Shown: piece by piece, positions 1-8,695 of the stretch
Layout: every line of letters begins with the position of its first letter
Position numbering within the stretch: position 1 is the first letter of the stretch
NCBI RefSeq assembly: GCF_001577835.2
Contig: NC_029516.1
Coordinates: 68,930,186 to 68,994,185 of the forward strand
DNA from: Coturnix japonica
Taxonomy: Eukaryota; Chordata; Aves; Galliformes; Phasianidae
Direction: 5' to 3'
Length of the DNA: 64,000 bases
Program-made: the position numbers and the translations under genes
The notes under the pieces: generated by a model
Databases searched by the model: none
What the model was told of the DNA's origin: nothing
What the model saw: the letters and a program-made list of their open reading frames with translations, nothing else

Positions 1-149
1 ACAACGGGTAAAGAGGAGAGTTCAAGATTCTCCTAAACTAGCAGCACTGTGACCTTGTACAGTCATACACTGGGAAAGCCCCGACATGGGAAAATGGGAG
101 AGGTTGGATACAGAGGCCATCCCTGAGCTCATTCTAAGTGGTGAGGCCA

Positions 150-210
150 GCAGGAATGATGTCACAAGCAGGGAGATAAGCTCACAGAGGATGTCCTTTC
201 CTATTGGTCC
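150..210 (+). promoter_or_regulatory. Possible promoter elements upstream of the H2A-like gene
   Basis: A CRE-like octamer TGATGTCA (157-164, one mismatch from TGACGTCA) and an inverted CCAAT box ATTGG (203-207) lie 270-315 bases upstream of the H2A-like start codon. CRE-type sites bound by CREM are common in testis-expressed promoters, and CCAAT boxes are usual in histone promoters. No TATA box was seen. Both motifs are short and expected by chance fairly often, so the call is weak. Confidence 0.25.
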
Positions 211-472
211 CCACCACACAAGGGGTGCCCTGGTTCCCACTGGGCTGGTGAGCAAAGGGTCTCACCCTGCAGAGAAGAAAGCCTGAGCTGTAGCCCTTCC
301 AAAGGGAAGCTCAGCCCCAGGGTGGGGAGGTCCTTTCCAGAGCTCGTGGGGCCACTCTGCCATAGACACCACTAGGCTGGGCTGGTAGGAGCACAGCAGG
401 CAGAAAACACCAGCAAGGACCAGCAAATACTTCAAGAGCAGGCAGGAAAGGCAGGAGAGGCAGAGGAAGATC

Positions 473-1015
473 ATGCCCAGCATGGAGAGACCTATGGGAG
501 GAAGGAGCAGGTCCAGAACAAGTGGGGTCTCCACTGTACCCAAGCAGAAGAGGGAGTCTGAGGCAATGTACTCGGGGGAGCCCTCCACCAGCCAGGAAGC
601 AAAGGCCAAAAAGAGTCGTTCCTCTCGCTCCTCCCGGGCTGGGCTGCTCTTCCCTGTGAGCCGCATAGAGAGGCAGCTGCGCAGAGGCCAGTTTGCTGAG
701 CGCTTTGGAGCCTGTGCCCCTGTCTACCTGGCTGCTGTGCTGCAGTGGGTGACACAGAAGATCATGGACATGGCTGGGAAGATTTCCAAGAAGAGCAACC
801 AACAGTGCATCTCTCCACAGCACTTGCAGATGTCTGTGAAGAGCAGCTCTATACTCAAGCACCTTCTGGGAAGCGAGCCCGAGTACCATGGAGGGGATGT
901 CCCCCAAAGCCAGTGCACGGCACTTTCCAAGAGGAAGAAGACCAAGAGGAGGAAGAGAAGAAGCAGACAGCAGTCTGCGCCTGCCCGTGCCACTGCTGCT
1001 GTTAGTGTCAAGTGA
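473..1015 (+). CDS. Histone H2A variant with lost acidic patch and basic C-terminal tail
   Basis: This is an intact, intronless 180-codon ORF. Residues 48-133 follow the H2A histone fold without gaps: an RAGLLFPVSRIERQLRRG segment (aN/a1), APVYLAAVL in a2, and HLQM before LLG at the aC helix. Compared with canonical H2A, the nucleosome acidic patch is mostly gone: E56 is Q91, E61 is K96, E64 is D99, and D90/E91/E92 are S125/S126/I127. The N-terminal 47 residues are a serine/arginine-rich extension. The last 47 residues replace the docking tail with acidic/polar residues and then a K/R cluster (about 153-165). The VS-x-x-ER-x-L run recalls mammalian H2A.B/H2A.L rather than canonical VGRVHRLL. 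The 3' region has AATAAA and no histone stem-loop, so it is probably replication-independent. The first ATG is chosen, but the frame is open upstream to about 389, and residue 4 or 8 could also start. The organism and any germline role are inference. Confidence 0.85.
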   Translation: MPSMERPMGGRSRSRTSGVSTVPKQKRESEAMYSGEPSTSQEAKAKKSRSSRSSRAGLLFPVSRIERQLRRGQFAERFGACAPVYLAAVLQWVTQKIMDMAGKISKKSNQQCISPQHLQMSVKSSSILKHLLGSEPEYHGGDVPQSQCTALSKRKKTKRRKRRSRQQSAPARATAAVSVK

Positions 1016-1093
1016 AAGCAGAAATTTCTGTCCCATATTGGCATGGCAAGGGCTGTCTCGTTTGCCAAATTATCCACTATAGTCTAACGGTTG

Positions 1094-1099
1094 AATAAA
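1094..1099 (+). other. Polyadenylation signal of the H2A-like gene
   Basis: AATAAA lies about 80 bases after the H2A-like stop codon. No histone-type 3' stem-loop is visible between the stop and this signal, which fits a polyadenylated variant histone mRNA. Confidence 0.55.
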
Positions 1100-1392
1100 A
1101 GCCCTTGAACTACCAAACTGTGATGGAGCATGCCTTGCAGGTGTTAGGCAGCAACAAAAGAGAGCAAGGCCAAGTGACTGCAACTATCTGACTCTCAGGA
1201 GCAGGAGGCACCCTGCTAGTGAACTGGCTTGTTGAACCTGGCAGTGTCACAGTGGGGAAGACCCTGCAGAAGGTTTGCTCAGGACCCCTGACTGCCTGCT
1301 GGTATTTTGCCAGCTGCTGAGCCTCCAGGGCCTTCTTGCGGCTTTGCCTTCCCTGTCCAGATGATTCCTGTTCAGGAGCCTAAGCATGGCTA
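1100..1392. other. Unique sequence after the H2A-like gene; nothing recognised
   Basis: I see no gene, repeat or RNA signal here. It is the 3' flank of the H2A-like gene, leading into the polypurine tract. Confidence 0.4.
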
Positions 1393-1658
1393 CAGAGAAA
1401 GAAAGAAGGGAGAAGGAGACTGGGAGGGAATGGGAGAGAAGGAGAAGGACAGGAAGGGAGATAGATAGAAATGGGGTGAGGGGGAGAGAGGGACAGAGGG
1501 ACAGAGATGGAGGAAAAGAGAGGGAGGGACAAAGAGAGTGAGGGAGGAAGGGTGAGACAGGAGGAGGGAGAGGGAAAAGGAGAGAGAGACAGAGATAGTG
1601 GTAGAGGGAGTGAGAGAGAAGGAGACGGAGATGGAGCCAGAGGAAGAGAGGTAGGGGG
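1393..1658 (+). repeat. Polypurine (GA-rich) tract, about 265 bp
   Basis: The plus strand is almost entirely A and G, built from irregular GAGAGG, GGGA and GAAAG units with few pyrimidine interruptions. The long minus-strand frames over it, rich in Pro, Leu and Ser, are compositional artefacts. Tracts of this kind can form triplex DNA under supercoiling. Confidence 0.85.
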
Positions 1659-2260
1659 CCTGGTGCAGAAGGTGGAAGTACAGCTGAAGTGCAGAACAAC
1701 CACAGTGAGATGTGAGGTACAGAGGGTACCAAATCTTTCTTGGGTTTTTCCAAAATATACAAATCAGGAATAGAAACTAGGCAAGAGATGTAGAGAGATG
1801 AGGTTCAATTCTGTCTCAGACGTCAGTGAATGGCCCCATGACCACTGTGATTACAATGTTGCAAATGCTTATCTAGCAAGTCTTCCAGTATTCCTGGTTT
1901 TCTTAAAGTCTAAGCTTAGTACAATTAAGCCTTACTGGCTTTCAGAGTGAATCCTGTTACTTTAAGCCAAATTCCATGGATATATGGTGTTTGAGACAGG
2001 GACAGAAGCCTGATCATGTCTAACATCATCATGCCTTACATCATCATGCCTTACATGCCTCATTCTCTGAAGACTGCTGAAATGAGAGCAATGCTGTACT
2101 TAGCTGTGATGACAGAACCACTAAAGCACAACTGCGAGAGTCTGCAAGAATCTGCCAAACCCTCTCCGTATAAACAGACTCTGAGTACAGAATCTAAAGC
2201 AAACAAAATCCCACAAACCAAACCCGCAAATTCTTCCCTTCCTCCTCTACCACTCCTGCA
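1659..2260. other. Unique intergenic sequence
   Basis: Nothing is recognised here apart from a small tandem repeat at 2023-2058. Confidence 0.4.
2023..2058 (+). repeat. Tandem 15-mer, about 2.4 copies
   Basis: The unit ACATCATCATGCCTT is repeated exactly twice (2023-2037 and 2038-2052) and followed by a partial third copy. Confidence 0.8.
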
Positions 2261-2508
2261 GTGAGTGGTGGAAGAGCTGGAGCTGATGGAGTGCATTGGG
2301 ATTAGCTGGGAGAGAGTTCATGGTCTTCATAGCAGCTGGTGTGTTGCAGCACTTCAGATCTGTGGCCAGGCCAATGCTGATAAGGCAACAGTGTTTCAGT
2401 CGAGGCTGAGTGGTGTTTGCACGGCATCAAGTCCTTCACTGTTTCTCACTGTGCCTCTCCAGCGAACAGGCTGACGCGTGAAAGTGGGAAGCGCACGTGA
2501 ATAGGTCA
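2261..2508 (+). repeat. Interspersed repeat, copy A (avian LTR-element type?)
   Basis: About 245 bp closely resemble 8696-8932 in the same orientation. Both begin GAGTGGTGGAAGAGCTGGAG and end near TGAATAGGTC. Copy A carries extra bases in the middle (about 2384-2398) and abuts a CR1 3' end. From memory, the sequence resembles the region upstream of the promoter in some avian LTR retroelements. The repeat itself is certain; the family is not. Confidence 0.6.
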
Positions 2509-2512
2509 TAGG

Positions 2513-3885
2513 ATCGTCATAAAATCGTAGGATGGCTTGGGTTGAAAGGGCCCTCAAGGATCATCAAGCTCCAGCCCCCCTATTGCAGGCAGGGCTGCAA
2601 TACTAATTAATACTAAACCAGGCTGCCCAGGGCCCCATCCAGCCTGGCCTTGAACACCTCCAGGGACGGGGCATCCACAACCTCTCTGGGCAGCCTGTTC
2701 CAGCACCTCACCACTCTCATAGTAAAGAATTTCCCCCTGACATCCAACCTAAATCCTCCCTCCTTAGCCTCCCCTGAAGCTGGGAGGCTACAGCACTCTC
2801 TTCTCCAGGCTGAATGTGCCCAGCTCCCTCAGCCTGTCTTCTCAGGGGAGGTGCTCCAGCCCTCTGATCATCTTTGTGGCCCTCCTCTGGACCATCTCAG
2901 ATAGCTTCCTGTCTCATATTGGGGGCCCCAGACCTGGACACAGTGCTCCAGATGGAGCCTCTCAAGAGCACAGCAGAGAGGGACAGACACCTCCCTGACC
3001 CTGCTGGCCACCGCTCTTCTGATGGAGCCTAGGATACCGCTGGCTTTCTGAGCTGCGAGAGCGCACTGCTGGCTCATGTTCAGTTTTTCATCCCCCAGGA
3101 TCTCTCAGGTCCTTCTCTGCAGGGCTCAAGATCTCAAGATCTGCTTCTCCCAGTCTCTATATATGCCCACAATTATTCTGACCCAGGTGTAAAACCTTGC
3201 ACTTAGCTGTGCTGAATCTCATTAGGTTTACCTGGGCCCACCTTTTGAGTCTGATGAGGTCCCTCTGAATGGCATCCCTTCCTTCCACTGTGTCAGCCGC
3301 ACCACTCAGCTTGGTGTCACCAGCAAACTCTCTGAGGGTGCACTCAGTTCCATCACTGATGCCACTGACAAAGAAATCAAAGAGCACCAGTCCCAAGACA
3401 GACCGTGTGGGGACGCAGCTCATTCCTGGCCTCCACCTGGACACAAAACCATCCATCACCACCCTTTATATGCGGCCTTTCAACCCATTCCTTATCTACG
3501 GGGTAGTCTACCCATCAAATCTACATCTCACCCATTTGGAGATAAGGATGTGATGGGGCACCACGTCAGAAACCTTGCACAAGTCCTGGTAAGTGACATC
3601 AGTTGCCTTCCCTTTCTCTGCCAATGATTTAACCCATCAAAGAAGGCCACCACACTGCTTAGGCACGACCTTCACCTTATGCAGCTGTGCTGGCTCTCTC
3701 AGATCACACGCTCATTCCTCATTTGATCTGGTATGACGTCCAGGAGGATCTCATCCGGCATCTTCCCAGGCACAGAGGTGACACACACCAGCCTGTAGTT
3801 CCCCGGGATCCTCCTTGTTCCCTTTCTTATCAGTGGAAGTGACGTGAACCTTTTTTCAGTCACCTGGGACCTCACCTGATAGCCA
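2513..3885 (-). mobile_element. CR1 LINE, 5'-truncated
   Basis: The plus strand shows the reverse complement of a CR1 3' end (degenerate CATAGGATCG repeats, then GGCTTGGGTTG and TTGAACACCTCCAGGGA). On the minus strand, ORF2 reverse-transcriptase pieces follow the usual CR1 order: a PGNYR segment near 3790, SVLGLVLF and an FAGDTKLSG segment (decayed from FADD) at 3157-3462, and the MSQQCALAAQK region at 2868-3077. The frame is broken repeatedly, and the FADD catalytic aspartate pair is lost (A-G-D). About 1.37 kb of the roughly 4.5-kb full element remains; endonuclease and ORF1 are missing. Confidence 0.9.
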
Positions 3886-3918
3886 CAATTTTTCAAATAT
3901 GAGGGAGAGCAGCTCGGC

Positions 3919-3968
3919 ACCCACACACAGCCCTCAGTGCACACACAGCCCCTCAGTGCACACACAGC
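3919..3968 (+). repeat. Short tandem repeat, about 19-20-bp unit
   Basis: Two to three copies of a CACACACAGCCCCTCAGTG-like unit lie just outside the 5' end of the truncated CR1. Confidence 0.7.
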
Positions 3969-4189
3969 GTGCTGCGCCTTCAGCTGCAGCCTGCGAATCA
4001 CAGCCTGCTGGTGCAGCAAAGCACGCTGCACAAAGCACCCGCCAAGAGTCCTTCTCCAGCTGGCTCTAAAGGAAGAACTCTGCTACTTCAGCGCTCATCG
4101 TCAAAGTTGTTTTATTGCTAAACCGAGGGGACGGGAGGACAAAACTCATTTTGTGTCCAAAGTCTTTAGTGCAGCGAGAAACTCTCGGT

Positions 4190-4845
4190 GCATTTGCAAA
4201 GCCCGGCAGCCTTCAGCCTTTCGTCCGTCGGCTTTCGGGCACAGAGCTCCTCGCTGCCCCTCAGCGATCGCCGCGGATGGAGGAGGAAGCAGAAGAGCCG
4301 CGAGGAGGAGGAGGAGGAGGAGGAAGAGGGGAGGAAGCCGCTGCGGTGGCGACGCGCGGCTCGGGCGGCAGTAACGCCCGGCTCTGCGCGCGCCGTGGAG
4401 ACGCGTGACCGCGCGAGCGTCCTCCGTGTGGCCGGGAGCTGCGCAGCCCGTTGGAACGCGTGCCGTTGCTACGGGCTTTCTCGCCGCGACGCCGCTAAGC
4501 ACGGCCGAGCCCGGTCGGGGCGGACTCGCGGACCTCCGGCGGCCTCTTCCCCGCTAAGCACGCCCGCCTCGGTAACGCGGTACCCGATGAAGCCGGCTGC
4601 GAACCCAGCGGTGCTGTGACGGCACCTGCCGGGAGTGCCGGGAGCCGCACCCGGAGCCGACCCGACGCCGCGCCGCCAGGTGGGGAAACGGGGCGGCAGG
4701 GAAGCGCTTCGTGCCGAGGAGCCCCGGGCTCTGCCGCCCTCCCGAGTGCCGGCAGCGCCTCCGTCATCGACGCCGTCGGCAGCTGTCGGCGGTGCCCGTC
4801 TGCTTGTCCCGTCGCGGTTCATCGACGGAGGAAGCGGTGAGTTGC
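4190..4845 (+). promoter_or_regulatory. CpG island with probable noncoding first exon and splice donor
   Basis: This is a sharp rise in G+C and CpG density (many CGCG, CCGCG and GCGGC words) in otherwise AT-rich DNA, with a GGA-repeat run at about 4296-4336. Such islands usually mark promoters of broadly expressed genes. A good plus-strand 5' splice site is present (exon end 4836, GTGAGT 4837-4842), after which composition drops to AT-rich, as expected at an exon-1/intron-1 boundary. No recognisable coding exon lies downstream on the plus strand in this window. It could start a long noncoding RNA, be bidirectional, or be the promoter of a minus-strand neighbour to the left. In mammals MAN1A2 is followed by TENT5C in the same orientation, but no TENT5C coding sequence is seen here. 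Confidence 0.6.
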
Positions 4846-4962
4846 GGAATCAAACTCTATAACCACAAAGTAGTTATAAAGCAGGTATGGAGAAAGCGTG
4901 CTGCAGATATAAACTGAACTAATACGTAATCACTAGTTTGCAGGAATTTGGATACATGTTCA

Positions 4963-5373
4963 TTACATTAGTGACTCTTCATTAGCAAGCAGTCCCTCCC
5001 CCTTTGCGCGCGTGTAGTAAGTCATGGGGGTTGTCGTGGGGTGGAGGATCATCGTCTTCCTCTCGAAGGTGCGTCGTCTTCCTCGATGTAAAATTCCCAT
5101 CCCGTGGGAGGGGCACCCCCAAACTGGTTCCAGCCTGCCCTGTGAACATCTAATCACCACCCTGTTCTTGGGCAGATCCACCCTTATCTTCATGGCCTTC
5201 ATCCCCCTTGTTATTCCAGACACGGTGTCTGCACTCCCCATTCTTCTAACAACTTTTACATAAACGATCTTTTCAATCGCCCTGTCACAATTTCTGGGCG
5301 GTTTCTTCTCTCCCTTCTTGGGGCCCCTTCTCTCCACCCCTTTCAGCGGTGCCGGGCACGGACCTGCTGCCAT
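4963..5373 (-). other. Unassigned 136-codon open frame beside the retroviral LTR
   Basis: This frame has a basic N-terminal third (GPKKGEKK-like) and no recognised motif, signal peptide or membrane segment. It lies just beyond the predicted left edge of the minus-strand LTR. It could be retroelement-derived or a chance frame in fairly GC-rich sequence. No function is proposed, and coding status is doubtful. Confidence 0.2.
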
Positions 5374-5384
5374 TCAGTCAGCGT

Positions 5385-6106
5385 TGTTGGAAAATCCTCA
5401 ATAAATTTTGGTTAGGACGGTATCTCTGATAAAGTTTTATATTCGCGATTGCAATGGCGGGCGCCCAATGGCAGAAGCGCACCTATGGAAATGTTGTTAG
5501 CCCAGTTTTTACTTTTCTCCATATGTTTTCCCCTCCTGTTTCCCTTTGATTGGGTATTCCAGGTTACAATTTTACTCGAGATTTGCATTAGTTAATTACA
5601 TTCCGACATTTGTTAATTCCCGCGTTATCTTGTGATAGTCAGTTGCCATCCCGCTGGTTTTGTTCCAAGATGTCTCGGTACTCTTATCGCATTGAGTGTG
5701 TTGATTCCTATCGCTTCAACTTTCATTCTGTCCCAGAGACCGTCCTTAAACAAAAAGCACTGGGGGGGGGGGGGTGATTCCAGTCCTTCCCATATCTCTC
5801 CAGAGCACATCCTTAGGTATGGCATGACTTGTAGGTTTTATCGAGTGTATACAACAAAAACGTTCAAAACAATGATATTATTGTGAGTTGTATACGGTTA
5901 TATTGTTATTTTAACTTATCCTCTTTGGATCTTTTATCACTCAGGTCCTATTTGTCCAGCACCAAAAGTAGTTTTATTTCAGATAGCTGGACAGACAGGA
6001 GCTGCGGATTTTTACCTAACTATGATTTTTACCTAATAACTACAAATTTCTTCACTTATATATTCATATTTTGTTCTAAATGCAGAAACAACATTTGATT
6101 CCCACA
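5385..6106 (-). mobile_element. Probable LTR of the minus-strand retrovirus fossil
   Basis: Reading the minus strand after the envelope relic, a polypurine tract (AAAAGGGGGG, about 6109-6118) is followed by TGTGGGAATC starting at 6106, the layout of a polypurine tract next to a U3 start. About 640-670 bp further on, the minus strand has an ATTGG/CCAAT-type motif (about 5466) and a TATAAAA box (about 5434-5440), as in an LTR promoter. A 13-G run (5762-5774) lies inside. The left (U5) boundary is a guess, and no target duplication or partner LTR was found. Confidence 0.4.
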
Positions 6107-6263
6107 GTCCCCCCTTTTCTTCTTTATACACTGTTGATTTCTGCACGTTTTAAGGCGTTATCTTATAGACCTCTTCCTCTTCATCACTTCCTTCATTACC
6201 CATCTCCTTTAATATTATCATTTTATCTGAGTATGGTGGTCGTTTCACTGGTGTTTGTTTTAA

Positions 6264-8115
6264 TTATGCTGTCTCAATTAATCTCTGTACCAGTCCCCTT
6301 ACACAGGGGATAATACAGCATCCTATGGCCACCAGGGCTCCTGCTACTGTAATCAAGGAAGTAAATATAGAAACAATCATCCCCTTCCATTTTCCAAACA
6401 ATGAGTCCAACCATCCAGTGACAGAGGTATCTATTCCTGAATTTTCTGCCAATTCACTGGCAAGGGTAGTAAGCCCCAGCAGTGCTTAGTTATTGTGACA
6501 TCTGGAGCTGTGTTATTGGGGATGAAGGTGCAACAGTGGGTTCCCAACATTACACACACACACCCCTTTTCAGCTAGCATCATATCTAGAGCAATCCTAT
6601 TTTCCCAGGCCATCCTACTCGTGGCATCTAGCTGTTCTGCAATTCCCTTAATTGCACTTTTTGTATAATTTATAAATCGCGGTTAATTATAATAGATGTA
6701 GTTAATCCAGTCTACATTCTTGTTGATAGTCACCCACCAAAACAGTGACTCAAATCCTGCAGCAATTTGATTTCTTGCCTTAAATTCATCAGGGACACCT
6801 CTAGGTACACCGATTGAATCGATATATATTGCATCATCAAATGATACCCCTAAACTCCTTTTGGTTCTTCCAGAATTTTTCATATTCCTTTTTCAAATGC
6901 CAGGGTGAATGGTATAACTAATTGAACAAGTGCACAGGTGCCTCCCCAGTTAGATGGTAGGGTGGACCATAAAATCTTTCCACCACAGTACCACCAGAGA
7001 TCTGCCCTGGAGATTCCCAATCTTGAATAATTTCCTGCTGAATCCTCCATAACATCCAAGACCTCATCACTGCATAAGGAAAAGTTTCCTATAGGCCTGG
7101 TAGCCTTCACACCCTGCTGTGAGAGGCAAGCTGTATGGTTACCTACTGCTGTAGAGAGCGCAGGAGGGATCTTGACATCTGTATCAGGCATTGGAGGAAA
7201 CAAGAGGGAGAGAGATCTGCAGTCTCTGTTTCCCCAGGCAGTTTTCTCTTGATACAGGGCAATCATGCATCACATTCCCTTGGGGTCCTTGGTCCATCCC
7301 AGTTGAAAGGGTACCACCTGAGCTATGGGTCGCCCTGATTCACAAGCATAGCAGTTGCTATGGTTGAGACTCTGGACTGTATACTTAATCCATTCTACCC
7401 AGGCATTAATGTCCCCATATCCTGTTTCAATTTCAAATGTTTGTCTAAGATCCTTTATTTCCTTAACTGTCACTACTGCGGGGTTTTTAGGAAGATTTTC
7501 TACCCCCTTTTTAAGCTCTTCACTCTCCTGGATATTCTGGGTATTTTCAGGGAGTGTATCCCATACAGCTATCAGGAATCTAGCTGTTGGATCCTTTCCA
7601 CACATATCTATCCCAAGACCAAAAGTGGTATTAACAAGGTTATCAGCCTTGTTAATTGTTATTGTTACTGGGTTACATTGTAATGGTTGGCAATCTGGCT
7701 GGACAACTCCCTTAAACATACGAATTTGATCTTTTAGTGTATGTGCCCATGAAGCATCAAATATTCCAGGTGTATATGTCCAGCCTCGATAGGCGGTTGT
7801 CCACCATACATTATTCCACCCATTGCAGGGGAATCCCTTGTTCATAGTCAGTTCTGGACAAAGATATTTATTTTCATTACTCAATTGTCTTTGAGTACTT
7901 AAACTACCACAGGCTATTACTTGACATGCATCGAATGTGACAGTCTGGGGCACTTCCTTTCGTGTTACATTCACCCATATCTTAACAGGGTATCCTCCTA
8001 ATCCCCTCTGAAAGTCATCTCTCTTCCAAGTCATCAACTGACCAAGGGTTTCACTGTAATTAATTGTTATTAAGATCAAAACTACCAGTTGGTCCTTCCC
8101 CTGCATTATTGTCAA
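6264..8115 (-). mobile_element. Endogenous retrovirus envelope fossil (gamma-type, fish-like TM)
   Basis: This is a relic envelope gene on the minus strand, in the order leader, surface subunit, furin-type site (RTKR, about 6850), fusion-peptide region, immunosuppressive-like segment with CX6CC (C-VMLGTH-CC), and a membrane anchor ending VRGLVQRLIETA. The surface part has several N-glycosylation sites and a WWYCGG segment followed by a TCALVQL run. CX6CC in the transmembrane subunit is the hallmark of gamma-type and related envelopes. From memory, the WWYCGG, CTFIPNNTAPD and KWFGKWKG-like wording is closest to envelope genes reported from ray-finned fish, unusual for an avian element. The fossil is broken, with about four interruptions, though long stretches stay open, so it is probably of moderate age. 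Gag and pol are not seen; the upstream side runs towards the scaffold gap. Confidence 0.85.
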
Positions 8116-8397
8116 ATTTTACATTTTCCAGATAATTATGAGGGAGAACAAATGGGAATACGCTCTGTTACACGCAATAAAAACTTCGTTTCACGCATGA
8201 AAACTTTGTGAGCATTAATTCTATATAGTGTTATGATTACTTCCTCCCACTTACCATATATTAATTCCCATCTATCTATTGAGGGAGAAGTTAAAGGTTA
8301 CGTTTACAATAATAAAAATACATTAAAAAAAACTTTTCACATTTCCTCGCCTGATTCTTATCTTTAAAGGTTTTTCTGTGGCAACCTTCCCACCGCC
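8116..8397. other. Sequence between the envelope fossil and the assembly gap
   Basis: This should be the region upstream of env in the retroviral fossil (minus strand). Nothing definite is recognised. It is AT-rich and ends at the gap. Confidence 0.35.
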
Positions 8398-8497
8398 NNN
8401 NNNNNNNNNNNNNNNNNNNNNNNNNNNNNNNNNNNNNNNNNNNNNNNNNNNNNNNNNNNNNNNNNNNNNNNNNNNNNNNNNNNNNNNNNNNNNNNNN
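8398..8497. other. Assembly gap (100 N)
   Basis: Exactly 100 N bases, the usual placeholder for a gap of unknown size. Sequence on the two sides may not be truly adjacent. Confidence 0.98.
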
Positions 8498-8695
8498 TTG
8501 CCTGACATCTGCTGGCTCTATCTCTGTAAGTCTTTGCCTCTCACTACCACTAGATGGTACCCTTAGCGAGCATTTCCCCTCACTGCGCAGTCGGTGAGAT
8601 TCAATGTTCTGACTGCAAGGTTTCTGAATCGAGAACACCTGCACCTTTCTCACAGATGAGACACGGCCAGGTTGCTGCTGCTGGCTGCTGGTTAT

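Noticed and set aside
262-1077. Several long minus-strand and out-of-frame plus-strand ORFs over the H2A variant
   Set aside because: They are shadows of the H2A reading frame, with Leu/Pro-rich low-complexity sequence and no recognisable family.
1247-1773. 171-aa and 107-aa minus-strand ORFs and an 88-aa plus ORF
   Set aside because: They are produced by the polypurine tract (Pro/Leu/Ser on one strand, Glu/Arg/Gly on the other).
4190-4845. Assigning the CpG island to TENT5C by synteny
   Set aside because: The mammalian gene order suggests it, but no TENT5C coding sequence is in the window, the best donor is on the wrong strand, and an assembly gap intervenes.
4115-4917. Many overlapping ORFs in the CpG island
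   Set aside because: High G+C removes stop codons in all frames; the Arg/Ala/Gly-rich products match nothing, so they were treated as artefact.
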